Assembly: GCF_000519325.1 (NCBI RefSeq)
Contig: NZ_KI912613.1
Location: 1,837,252-1,901,251 of the forward strand
Origin: Patulibacter minatonensis DSM 18081
Lineage (GTDB): Bacteria; Actinomycetota; Thermoleophilia; Solirubrobacterales; Solirubrobacteraceae
DNA: 64,000 nt
Direction of reading: 5' to 3'
The translations under genes and the position numbers were made by a program. Positions 23,211 to 30,846 of the stretch are shown piece after piece. Position 1 is the first letter of the stretch, and each line of letters opens with the position of its first letter. The notes below the pieces were generated by a model. The model was not told the origin of the DNA and ran no database searches. It was given only the letters and a program-made list of their open reading frames with translations.

Positions 23211-24221
23211 ATGACCACACCGATCAACGTGGTCGTCCTGGGCGGAGGCTCTTGGGCGACCGCAGTCGCCTCTCTCGCCGCGACGAACACGCCGACCACA
23301 CTTTGGGCGCGGGACGCTGACGTCGCCCGCGACATCGACCACAACCACCGCAACACGCGGTTCCTCGAAGACCGACCGCTCACCGAAAACCTGCGGGCGA
23401 CCGACGACCTCGCGGCCGCGGTCTCGGATGCCGACGTTCTCGTCATGGGCGTCCCGTCGCAGGCGCTCCGCGAGGTCGCCGGGCTCGCAGCCCCGCATGT
23501 GCGCCCATGGGTGCCGGTGCTGTCGCTCTCGAAGGGCATCGAGGTCGGCACCCGCCTGCGCCCGACCCAGATCATCGGCTCCGTCCTCCCGGGACACCCG
23601 GTAGGGGTGCTCGCCGGCCCGAACCTCGCCCGAGAAATCCTCGACGGCAAGGCCGCCGCGTCCGTCGTCGCGACGCCCGACACCGAGGTTGCCAAGGCGT
23701 TGCAACCGTTGTTCTCCACGCCGCTGTTCCGGGTCTACCGCAATGCCGACGTCGTCGGGAGCGAGCTCGGTGGCGCGTTGAAGAACGTCATCGCGATCGC
23801 CAGCGGCATGGCCGACGGCCTGAGCGTCGGAGACAACACCCGAGCCATGGTGGTGACCCGTGGCCTGGCGGAGCTCACGCGGCTCGGTGTGGCACTTGGC
23901 GGCGACCCCCTGACGTTCACGGGTCTGACGGGTCTCGGCGACCTTCTCGCGACGTGCTCCAGCCAACTCTCCCGCAACCGGCGGGTCGGCGAAGAGCTCG
24001 GTCGCGGCAAGACGATCGAGGAGATCCTCGAGGGAATGAATCAGGTCGCTGAGGGCGTGAAGAGCGTGCGCACCGTCCTCGAGTTGGCCGCGATCCACGA
24101 CGTCTCGATGCCGATCGCGGAGGAGGTCGACGCCGTGGTCAACGAAGGACGGACGGCGCGGGATGCCTACCGCGGACTCCGCGCCGAGGTGGCGCAGAGC
24201 GAACGGCATGAGGTCGCCTAG
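23211..24221 (+). CDS. gpsA: NAD(P)-dependent glycerol-3-phosphate dehydrogenase (island copy)
   Basis: 336 residues, full GpsA length. The enzyme reduces dihydroxyacetone phosphate to sn-glycerol-3-phosphate for phospholipid and triacylglycerol synthesis. The Rossmann motif is [18 protein letters not shown]. The family blocks [35 protein letters not shown] with the preceding catalytic Lys (GGALKN), and [14 protein letters not shown] follow. ATG 23211 overlaps no gene but follows the HAD remnant by 3 bases. The chromosomal lipid operon near 61 kb has only an internally deleted gpsA, so this copy may supply G3P for WS/DGAT-based storage. Other gpsA copies may exist outside the window. Confidence 0.94.
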   Translation: MTTPINVVVLGGGSWATAVASLAATNTPTTLWARDADVARDIDHNHRNTRFLEDRPLTENLRATDDLAAAVSDADVLVMGVPSQALREVAGLAAPHVRPWVPVLSLSKGIEVGTRLRPTQIIGSVLPGHPVGVLAGPNLAREILDGKAAASVVATPDTEVAKALQPLFSTPLFRVYRNADVVGSELGGALKNVIAIASGMADGLSVGDNTRAMVVTRGLAELTRLGVALGGDPLTFTGLTGLGDLLATCSSQLSRNRRVGEELGRGKTIEEILEGMNQVAEGVKSVRTVLELAAIHDVSMPIAEEVDAVVNEGRTARDAYRGLRAEVAQSERHEVA

Positions 24222-24617
24222 TATCGAACGTCGCCAGATCGAGAACGCCGATGGCACCGACCCGAGTGCTGCTTTCGCGGAGTCCGGTGCTCGGCGCGGA
24301 GTGTTCGGGCTGCGGCGACCATCTGGCGCTGAGCGCCGGCCCCGGCTGTTGCGCGGGATGCGAGAGAACCGGGCATCGGCCGTCTGCGGCTGAGGTCCCC
24401 ATGCCGACTACGGCGGAGGGTCGACTCCAGCGTAGAGCGCGTCGCGAACGATCTGACGGGGTCGGCGATCGAACTACCAAACGCCTGTGCGAGGGTCGCT
24501 GACGAAAGGTGCGGGGTCCTTCGAAACGTCCGATTGCGACGATGAGTGCTACGCCATCGCGCTACGCCGCCCGGGGTGTCGTGCCCGTTCGTGATGGGCG
24601 TCACCTGGCCGGGAATG
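24222..24617. other. right end of the island, no firm gene
   Basis: 396 bases between gpsA and the tRNA-side terminator. It holds one weak Cys-rich frame (24251-24502) described separately. No integrase, recombinase or insertion-sequence remnant is recognisable on either strand. Confidence 0.55.
24251..24502 (+). CDS. weak Cys-rich small ORF (zinc-ribbon-like)
   Basis: 83 codons. The N-terminal third has CSGCGDHL and then CCAGCERTG, two CxxC-type knuckles that could bind zinc; the rest is basic and low in hydrophobic residues. No ribosome binding site is clear. A TAGTAT box lies at 24220-24225, 25 bases before the ATG. It may be chance or the remnant of an element gene. Confidence 0.2.
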   Translation: MAPTRVLLSRSPVLGAECSGCGDHLALSAGPGCCAGCERTGHRPSAAEVPMPTTAEGRLQRRARRERSDGVGDRTTKRLCEGR

Positions 24618-24645
24618 CGAGAACCCGCCTGGTGGCGGGTTCTCG
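24618..24645. terminator. hairpin downstream of tRNA-Ala
   Basis: A perfect 12-bp stem, CGAGAACCCGCC (24618-24629) and GGCGGGTTCTCG (24634-24645), loop TGGT. It lies directly beyond the tRNA 3' end on the minus strand. It can also stop transcription from the island's plus-strand operon. It mirrors the hairpin at 9560-9587. Confidence 0.75.
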
Positions 24646-24695
24646 TCCTAGGTGGAGCTAGTCGGGCTCGAACCGACGACCTCCTGGGTGCGATC
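24642..24695 (-). repeat. right direct repeat within tRNA-Ala (att-like)
   Basis: 54 bases matching 9584-9637 with one difference. It starts in the terminator arm, covers the tRNA 3' end, T arm and variable loop, and ends in the anticodon stem. It marks the right island boundary. Confidence 0.88.
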
Positions 24696-24725
24696 CAGGC
24701 ACTCTTCCAGCTGAGCTATAGCCCC
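24653..24725 (-). tRNA. tRNA-Ala (anticodon CGC)
   Basis: 73 bases on the minus strand folding into a full cloverleaf. The acceptor stem is GGGGCTA with TAGCTCC (one G-T pair). The D arm is GCTC...GAGT. The anticodon stem CCTGG/CCAGG holds the loop ATCGCAC, giving anticodon CGC for alanine codon GCG. The T arm is GTCGG-TTCGAGC-CCGAC and the discriminator is A. The 3' CCA is not encoded. A TAGAAT box at 24741-24736 lies 10 bases upstream. The 3' part is shared with the left repeat, so the gene was reconstituted when the island inserted. Confidence 0.96.
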
Positions 24726-24891
24726 AGGACGCTGGATTCTAGCCCGGGGCGCGCCGGGCGTGTCGTGCGGTCCTCCGGGCCCGCGTCGCCGGGACAGACG
24801 GACGGACGGTGTCCAGCGTTCTGGCCGATCGCTCGATGTCGCACGGTGCCGCCCGGAATTGTTGGCCCCGGGGGGCTACGCTCGGCGGCGC

Positions 24892-26766
24892 GTGAGCTTC
24901 CGGACGCGACTCAACCTCTTCTTCGTCCTCCTGGTCGTCGCCCCGCTGTTCGCCGTCGGCGTCGTGCTGCTGCGGACGATCGACGGGGCGGCCCAGGGCA
25001 AGGTCGAATCGGCGCTCGCCTCGCAGGGGCGGGCGGTCGCGCGCGTGTCCGACATCTACCGGGACCAGGCGGCGGCGCTCAACGGCCGGATCGCCCGGGA
25101 CCGCGAGCTCGCCGCGGCGCTCGAGTCCGGCTCCTTCGCGCGCGTGGAGAAGCGGGCCGGGCAGCTGCTCTCCCCGAACACCGACGCCCGGCGGATGCGG
25201 ATCACGATCGCGCGGACCGGGAAGGTCGTCGACGTCGGCAGCCCGTCGGCGGTCCTGCCGCAGCGCAACGACCTCGTCGGATCGGGCTCGGCGCGGGAGA
25301 GGCTCGGCACGATCGAGACGTCGGTCATCGGGCCCAAGTCGCTCGCGTCGCGGCTCGAGGGGCTCACCGGCCGGATGATCCAGGTGCGGTCGGGGCGCAC
25401 CGGGCGCGTCATCGCGGGCGCGACGGACGGGCCGAGCGAGCTGCCGCCGCAGGACCGCGTGAAGACCGTCGACGGCGGCGACTGGACGGCGGTGATGCTC
25501 CGCGAGGCCGGGTTCGGCGGGCCGCAGGACGGCGTCGTGATCTTCAACCGCGGCGACGACAGCCGCGCGTCGACCGGCGAGCGGATCGCCCTGATCGGCA
25601 CGCTCGTGCTCTTCCTGGTGCTCGCCGGCATCGGTGCCCTGGCCGTGTCCCGCTCGCTGCAGCGGCAGGTCGGGATCCTCCTCGAGGGCTCCAAGCGGCT
25701 CGGTGAGGGCGACTTCCAGCACGAGATCCCGCGCGGCAACGGCGACGACGAGTTCGCGCTGCTGGCCGACGGCTTCAACGCGATGAGCCGGCAGCTGCGG
25801 CGCCGGCTCGACGAGCTGGAGGACGAGCGCGCCCGCCTGCGCTCAGCGATCCGCCGGATCGGCGAGACGTTCGCCGCCAACCTCGACCGCGAGGGCCTGC
25901 TGGAGATCGTCGCCCGCGCCGCCGCCGACGGGGTCCGCGCCGACGCCGCGCGCGCCCGGGTGGTCGTGGACGGTCGCGAGGAGGTCGCCGAGACCGGGGG
26001 CACCACGCGGTTCGACGCGCTCCTGCGCCGGGCCGCCGACCGCGCAGGGGAGGGCCGCGAGGTCCTCCTGTCCGACGGGAGCCAGCACGCCCTGGCCGTC
26101 GTGATGCACGCCGCCGACCTCGTCGGGACGGTCGTGGTCGCCCGCGACGACGTGCCGTTCACGAAGGCGGACGCCGAGATGGTCGGGTACCTCTCCGGTC
26201 AGGCCGCGGTGTCGCTCGAGAACGTCGGCCGGCACGAGGAGGCCGAGCGCGAGGCCCACACCGACCCGCTCACCGGCCTCGCGAACCGCCGGCGCTTCGA
26301 CGACCTCCTCGCGTCCGCGGTCGATGCGGCCGAGCGCGAGGGCCGCCCGCTGTCGCTCCTGGCGCTCGACCTCGACCACTTCAAGTCCGTCAACGACCAG
26401 TACGGGCACGGGGTCGGCGACGAGGTGCTGAAGGCCACGGCCCAGGCGCTGCGCGAGGCGGTCCGCGGTGGGGACGTCGCGGCGCGGCTCGGCGGCGAGG
26501 AGTTCGCGGTGGTCCTGCCGCACGCCGACGTCGAGGGCGCGCGGATCCTCGCGGAGCGGCTCCGGATCGCCGTCGGTGGCCTCGTCGTGCCGGCAGGCGA
26601 CGGTCGCGAGGTCCGCTTCACGACCTCGGTCGGGACCGCCACGGTGTCCGGGCCGACGATCGACGTGCCGCGTCTCGTCGCCTCCGCGGACGAGGCGCTG
26701 TACGCCGCCAAGCGCGGCGGGCGCAACAGAACGGTCAGTGCTGACGACTCGGCACAGCCCGGGTAG
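24892..26766 (+). CDS. membrane diguanylate cyclase (HAMP-GAF-GGDEF)
   Basis: 624 residues starting at GTG 24892, nine bases after TACGCT. Layout: transmembrane helix about 7-27, an extracytoplasmic sensor domain to about 230, a second helix about 231-251, a HAMP-like region, a GAF-like domain about 340-450, and a GGDEF domain from about 460. The active-site loop is intact as GGEEF at about 534-538. The inhibitory site RxxD (RGGD, 525-528) lies five residues before it, so c-di-GMP feedback is likely. It makes c-di-GMP from two GTP in response to an unknown external signal. No EAL domain is present. Confidence 0.93.
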   Translation: MSFRTRLNLFFVLLVVAPLFAVGVVLLRTIDGAAQGKVESALASQGRAVARVSDIYRDQAAALNGRIARDRELAAALESGSFARVEKRAGQLLSPNTDARRMRITIARTGKVVDVGSPSAVLPQRNDLVGSGSARERLGTIETSVIGPKSLASRLEGLTGRMIQVRSGRTGRVIAGATDGPSELPPQDRVKTVDGGDWTAVMLREAGFGGPQDGVVIFNRGDDSRASTGERIALIGTLVLFLVLAGIGALAVSRSLQRQVGILLEGSKRLGEGDFQHEIPRGNGDDEFALLADGFNAMSRQLRRRLDELEDERARLRSAIRRIGETFAANLDREGLLEIVARAAADGVRADAARARVVVDGREEVAETGGTTRFDALLRRAADRAGEGREVLLSDGSQHALAVVMHAADLVGTVVVARDDVPFTKADAEMVGYLSGQAAVSLENVGRHEEAEREAHTDPLTGLANRRRFDDLLASAVDAAEREGRPLSLLALDLDHFKSVNDQYGHGVGDEVLKATAQALREAVRGGDVAARLGGEEFAVVLPHADVEGARILAERLRIAVGGLVVPAGDGREVRFTTSVGTATVSGPTIDVPRLVASADEALYAAKRGGRNRTVSADDSAQPG

Positions 26767-26776
26767 GATCAGGGCG

Positions 26777-27670
26777 ATGGGTGTGCTTGATGACGCGATC
26801 CGCGAGCACCTCGAGCTGAAGCGCCGCCACGGGTCCGATCCCGTGGAGGTCTCCAGGCTCGAGCGTGAGGCGCTGGGCCCGGTCACCGCGGCGGAGCTCG
26901 AGGCCGAGGGCGAGCCCGACTGGGACGACGAGTCGTCGGCCGCCGTCTTCGACGACGAGTCCGCCGACGTGTCCGGGGCCTACGACGCCGCCGCCCTCGG
27001 TGGCGCGCCCGAGCCGCCGCCGACCGAGGCGTTCTCGATCCCGCAGGAGCAGGGACCGGTCGTCCCGCCGCCTCCCGCGAGCTTCGCGCAGGCCCCCGAG
27101 GCCGCGTCCGCCCCGCCGCCCCCGCCGCCGAGCTACGCCTCAGGCGTCGACGACACGTTCGACTTCACCGAGGGCGTCCAGGACGGCCAGGCCGCCGCAC
27201 CCGCGGCCAGCGTCCCGCCGCCCCCACCCGCCGGCGCCGTCCCGCCGCCCCCGCCCCCCGCGAGCTTCGCGCCGGCCGACGTGCCCGCGCCCCCCGCCAC
27301 CGCGTCCGTGCCGCCGCCCCCGCCGGCCGCGGCCGCGGTGCCATCGCCCCCGCCCGTCTCGTCGGAGCCCGCCGCTCCGCCGGCACCGCCCGCCCCGCCG
27401 GCAGCGGCCCCGCCCGCTCCGCCGGTCGTCGTCGCGCCCCCGGCGCCGCCCGCTCCGCCGGCACCCCCGGCGCCGCCCGCACCTCCCGCCGCGGGCACGC
27501 CCACCCAGGGCGTCCCGGCCGTGCCGCGCCGGCGCGTCGGCGGTGGCGACACCACGCAGGGCGAGCCCACGAACGATCCGCTGTCGGAGACGCCGGAGTT
27601 CCTCGAGGAGACGCCGGATCACGACCGGCTCTGGTTCGAGCAGAAGCCGCCGCGCGACTTCGACTTCTAA
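26777..27670 (+). CDS. Pro/Ala-rich low-complexity cytoplasmic protein
   Basis: 297 residues. The first ~35 residues are ordered and charged (LDDAIREHLELKRRHGSDP). The middle (about 75-240) is almost only Pro and Ala with runs such as PPPPPP. The last ~25 residues return to order: TPEFLEETPDHDRLWFEQKP and PRDFDF. No signal peptide or membrane helix. ATG 26777 lies seven bases behind TAGGAT, and the gene starts 10 bases after the cyclase stop. I do not know its function. The two ordered ends around a long flexible linker suggest a tether or scaffold. Confidence 0.75.
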   Translation: MGVLDDAIREHLELKRRHGSDPVEVSRLEREALGPVTAAELEAEGEPDWDDESSAAVFDDESADVSGAYDAAALGGAPEPPPTEAFSIPQEQGPVVPPPPASFAQAPEAASAPPPPPPSYASGVDDTFDFTEGVQDGQAAAPAASVPPPPPAGAVPPPPPPASFAPADVPAPPATASVPPPPPAAAAVPSPPPVSSEPAAPPAPPAPPAAAPPAPPVVVAPPAPPAPPAPPAPPAPPAAGTPTQGVPAVPRRRVGGGDTTQGEPTNDPLSETPEFLEETPDHDRLWFEQKPPRDFDF

Positions 27671-27682
27671 GACCCGGTGGCG

Positions 27683-27702
27683 CCGGCGCGCCCGAGCGCC
27701 GG
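27683..27702. terminator. hairpin after the Pro-rich protein gene
   Basis: CCGGCGC (27683-27689) and GCGCCGG (27696-27702) form a 7-bp stem 13 bases after the stop codon. No T-tract. Confidence 0.4.
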
Positions 27703-27804
27703 TCCGCCCGCCGGCCCGGGCCGCCGTACACGCGTCCGGCCGCGGGCGGCGCGGGCGGACGAGCGCCGTTCCGGGGGCCCGACCGCGCCATACTCCCTGC
27801 AGCG

Positions 27805-29181
27805 ATGAGTCCCGTGGACCGATCGGCCGGGGACGCCCCCGACAAGCGCGTGGCACTGGTGCTCCCGGGCGGCGGGGCCCGCGGCGCCTACGAGGTCGGT
27901 GCGCTCTCGGTGCTCCTGCCCGAGCTCGAACGCCGCGGCGAGCAGCCCACGATCTTCTGCGGCACGTCGGTCGGGGCGATCAACGCGGCCTACCTCGGGT
28001 CGGTCGCGCACCTGCCCGCGGAGGAGCAGGTCCGCCAGGGCCTCGAGCACTGGCACGCGATCAGCAAGAAGGACATCATCCGCAGCGTCGTCGGGCCCGG
28101 CCTGCCGCGCACGCTGTTCCGGCTGATCGGCGACATGCTCGAGGTCCCCGGGGTCCGTCTCGCCGGCCTGATGGACCCGACGCCGCTGCGCGCGACGCTC
28201 GACAAGATCGTCGACTGGGACGACCTCGCGAAGAACGGGCGCGACGGGGCCTACGACGCGGTCTGCCTCGTCGCCACGTCGCTGGCGCGGAGCGGGCCGG
28301 TCGCCTGGGTCCAGGGCCGGGCCGAGGTCCCCGAGACGAAGCGCAGCGCCGACCTCCGGTACGTCCGGGTCGACGAGCTCGACGCCCAGCACGTCCGGGC
28401 GTCCGCGGCGATCCCGCTGCTGTTCGCCCCGGTGCGCGTCGACCACCCCGACGAGCCCTCCGAGTACTACGTCGACGGCGCCACCCGCCTGAACACGCCG
28501 ATCGCGCCGGCGCTGGCGCTCGGCGCGGACCGCGTCGTCGTCATCGGCTTCGAACCCCTCGGCGACCGCACCCCGCGCAGCGCGAAGAAGCCGCTCGTCC
28601 CGCGGATCGCGGACGTCATCTCGAACATCGTCGACGGCCTGCTGGTCGACCAGGTCAACGACGACCTGCACCAGATGGTCACCCTGAACGAGATGATCGC
28701 GGCACCCGGCAGCCCCGCCGCGCGGGCGTCCCGGAAGTTCCGCAGCGAGCGCGGGAAGCCCGCCTACCGGAAGATCGAGTACGCGCTCGTGTCGCCCCGG
28801 CACCGCGGCGAGCTGGGCGAGCTGGCCGACGAGGTCTTCGACCGCCGCTACCGCGGGTGGCGCGGCCTGCTGAACCCGGACCTGCCGCTGTTCTCGCGCC
28901 TGCTGGGAGGCGGCCGGACGCCGGCCCGCGGCGAGCTCCTGTCGTTCCTGCTGTTCGACGACCTGTACTTCGACCTCCTGATCGAGGCCGGCAAGCGCGA
29001 CGCGAACGACTGGCTCGACCGGCACCCCGACTTCTGGTGCTCCGAGGCCGGGCACGACTTCGACTTCGACACCGGCCGGATCCCGCCGGAGGACACGACG
29101 AACCGTCGCCGGCGGAAGAGCGACCGCGAGGGCGACGGGGCGCAGGACGGCGGCCGCGGCGGCGCGACGGTCGCCGCCTGA
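27805..29181 (+). CDS. patatin-like phospholipase
   Basis: 458 residues. The patatin oxyanion loop is VLPGGGARGAYEVGAL near residue 18. The nucleophile elbow is CGTSVGAIN (GxSxG) near residue 58, and the catalytic Asp is in YYVDGATRLNTPIAP. It is therefore a Ser-Asp dyad acyl hydrolase acting on phospholipids or other acyl esters. The C-terminal ~200 residues are an extension found in actinobacterial members, ending in a charged tail. No signal peptide, so probably cytoplasmic or membrane-associated. A CATACT box is at 27789-27794, ten bases before ATG 27805. Confidence 0.9.
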   Translation: MSPVDRSAGDAPDKRVALVLPGGGARGAYEVGALSVLLPELERRGEQPTIFCGTSVGAINAAYLGSVAHLPAEEQVRQGLEHWHAISKKDIIRSVVGPGLPRTLFRLIGDMLEVPGVRLAGLMDPTPLRATLDKIVDWDDLAKNGRDGAYDAVCLVATSLARSGPVAWVQGRAEVPETKRSADLRYVRVDELDAQHVRASAAIPLLFAPVRVDHPDEPSEYYVDGATRLNTPIAPALALGADRVVVIGFEPLGDRTPRSAKKPLVPRIADVISNIVDGLLVDQVNDDLHQMVTLNEMIAAPGSPAARASRKFRSERGKPAYRKIEYALVSPRHRGELGELADEVFDRRYRGWRGLLNPDLPLFSRLLGGGRTPARGELLSFLLFDDLYFDLLIEAGKRDANDWLDRHPDFWCSEAGHDFDFDTGRIPPEDTTNRRRRKSDREGDGAQDGGRGGATVAA

Positions 29182-29328
29182 CGGACACCCGTCCGGTCGC
29201 GAAGGATCGCGACCGAACTGATACGCGGCGCTCACGACGTTGGCACCGGGCGCGCCGATCATGGGCGCACGGCTGCCTCCCCGGCGGCCCCGACACCGGC
29301 CCGACCCCCAGCGGCCCCGGGAGCACCC

Positions 29329-30162
29329 ATGGTGAACCGCCCTCGCTGGACGACCCTCAACCTCGCCGCCCTCAGTGCCGCGACCGCCGCCGCGCGGGTC
29401 CCGCGCACCGCGGACCTCGTCGGACGTGCCGCGGCCCACGACGGGCTGCTGCACGCGCTCGTCCTGCGCTTCCCGCTGCACGGACCGGCGGAGCGCCGGC
29501 TGCTCGACCGCGCCGTCGTGCTCGAGCGCGTCGGGGGTGCGTCGTGGCCCGAGGTCGCCGCCACCCTGCGCACCAGCGCCCGGGCCGCCGAGCTGCGGTA
29601 CGGCCGGGCGGAGCGCGCGTTCCTGATGGAGGAGGCGTTCCCGCTCCGGCGGACCCCGTCCGGCGGGCTGCGGCGCCCCGAGTTCGAGGTCCTCGACGGC
29701 CCGGACGCGCACCTGCGGACGCTCGACGGCCTGGCCCCCGTGTGGGCCCCGTCGCCGTCGGCGCTGCTCGAGATCGACGACGCGACGTGGCTGGCGGGGG
29801 AGCGGACGGCCCTCCTGCGCATGCGCACCGCGCTCGACGACCGCGACCTGCCGCCCGGTGCCGACCGCCTGGACGCCCGGCTCGCCTACGAGAGCCGTCG
29901 CCTGGCGTGCCTCTCCTGGGAGCTGCGCACGGCGGACGCGCACGGAACGCCCGACGTGGCGCTCGTGGACGAGATCGCCGAGGCCACGGCCGAGTGCGTG
30001 ATGCTGGTGGCGGTCATGGCCGGCGACCGGGACCGCCGCCCCGTCCCCGCGGACGCACCCGCGGCGCCGGGCCCGCGGATCGCGGAGCTCGCCTCCCGCG
30101 CGGTGCAGGCCCTCGAGGTCGTCGACGACGCCGAGCGGGTCGCTGGCACCTCGCTCCGCTGA
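29329..30162 (+). CDS. hypothetical helical protein with a sigma-like HTH segment
   Basis: 277 residues that I do not recognise. It is mostly alpha-helical and rich in Ala, Arg and Leu. A segment near residues 63-95 (LERVGGASWPEVAATLRTSA) looks like a sigma region-4 or GerE-type helix-turn-helix, but the similarity is weak. No membrane helix is obvious. Its length and codon use look like a real gene. It precedes the ECF sigma gene by 137 bases on the same strand, so a link with it is possible but unproven. Confidence 0.6.
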   Translation: MVNRPRWTTLNLAALSAATAAARVPRTADLVGRAAAHDGLLHALVLRFPLHGPAERRLLDRAVVLERVGGASWPEVAATLRTSARAAELRYGRAERAFLMEEAFPLRRTPSGGLRRPEFEVLDGPDAHLRTLDGLAPVWAPSPSALLEIDDATWLAGERTALLRMRTALDDRDLPPGADRLDARLAYESRRLACLSWELRTADAHGTPDVALVDEIAEATAECVMLVAVMAGDRDRRPVPADAPAAPGPRIAELASRAVQALEVVDDAERVAGTSLR

Positions 30163-30212
30163 CCCGCGCCGCGGCGACGGCCGGCCCCGACCGCGCGCAC
30201 CCCGGGATCTCA

Positions 30213-30270
30213 CGTTCGGGCGGTCCCGGCCGTCCCACGGGTGACGTGCCGCACGACGACCGCCCGAACG
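30213..30270. promoter_or_regulatory. 13-bp perfect inverted repeat before the sigma factor gene
   Basis: CGTTCGGGCGGTC at 30213-30225 and GACCGCCCGAACG at 30258-30270 are exact complements separated by 32 bases. It could be a terminator for the upstream gene, an attenuator or a dimer operator. It lies 30 bases before GTG 30300; if the upstream GTG 30246 is the true start, the right arm is inside the coding region. Confidence 0.5.
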
Positions 30271-30299
30271 ACCGCTCCGTCCGCGAAGGTGGGGGACGC

Positions 30300-30797
30300 G
30301 TGCGCGCCTCCCCGCCCCCTGATCCGCCCGCGCCGCCCCCGTTCGACGTCGTCGTCGAGCGGCACGGCCCCGGCGTCCTGCGGTTCTGCGTCGCCCGTCT
30401 TGGTCCCGACCGCGGCGAGGAGTGCTTCCAGGAGACGCTGCTCGCGGCGCTGCGCGCGTACGACGGGCTCCGCGACCCGGGCGCCGCCGGCGGCTGGCTG
30501 TTCCAGATCGCGCAGCGCAAGATCGTCGACGCCGCGCGGAGCGTCGCGCGGGCGCCCACGCCGGCCGGCGACGCGCTCGAGGCCCACGCGGACCCGTGGC
30601 ACGACCCCGAGCCCGGCAGCGGGATCTGGGCGACGGTCGCACGACTGCCGCCGAAGCAGCGCGAGGCGGTCGGGCTGCGGTACCTCGCGGACCTCTCGCA
30701 CGCCGACGTCGCCGCGGTCATGGGCACGTCGGTCGATGCCGCCCGCCGCAACGTCTTCGAGGGCCTCAGGCGCCTGCGCGACGAGGTCGGGCGATGA
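30300..30797 (+). CDS. ECF-type sigma factor
   Basis: 165 residues from GTG 30300. Region 2 is visible as VERHGPGVLRFCVARLGPDR, ECFQETLLAALRAYDGLRD and GWLFQIAQRKIVDAAR. Region 4 is LPPKQREAVGLRYLADLSHADVA followed by VDAARRNVFEGLRRLRDEV. ECF sigma factors direct RNA polymerase to a small regulon. No anti-sigma gene is adjacent; instead MGMT follows after 49 bases. GTG 30246 is an alternative start that would add 18 residues. Confidence 0.88.
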   Translation: MRASPPPDPPAPPPFDVVVERHGPGVLRFCVARLGPDRGEECFQETLLAALRAYDGLRDPGAAGGWLFQIAQRKIVDAARSVARAPTPAGDALEAHADPWHDPEPGSGIWATVARLPPKQREAVGLRYLADLSHADVAAVMGTSVDAARRNVFEGLRRLRDEVGR

Positions 30798-30846
30798 CCA
30801 CGCCGTCACGCTCTCACGAACCGCCCACCCCGACCGTCCTACGAGC

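Larger units (their letters stand above)
9584..24695. mobile_element. 15-kb genomic island at tRNA-Ala(CGC) carrying a CYP153 alkane-oxidation module
   Basis: The limits are the 54-bp direct repeats at 9584-9637 and 24642-24695, the right copy being within an intact tRNA-Ala gene. This is the known outcome of site-specific integration into the 3' end of a tRNA gene. Cargo, in order: WS/DGAT, MaoC-like protein, micro membrane ORF, degenerate AMP-binding protein, acyl-CoA synthetase, GMC oxidoreductase and TetR on the minus strand; PucR-type regulator on plus; a second TetR on minus; then ferredoxin, CYP153, ferredoxin reductase and gpsA on plus. No integrase, transposase or conjugation gene is visible, so the element is either decayed or was mobilised in trans. 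Confidence 0.78.

Noticed and set aside
27000-27500. GC-rich repeats that could be read as a tandem-repeat locus
   Set aside because: They follow codon periodicity of the Pro/Ala-rich protein and have no exact DNA unit.
26865-30797. A 1310-codon open frame through the Pro-rich, patatin and sigma genes
   Set aside because: It overlaps well-supported genes, is extremely Arg/Pro-rich and is a high-GC artefact; only its last 165 codons (ECF sigma factor) are real.
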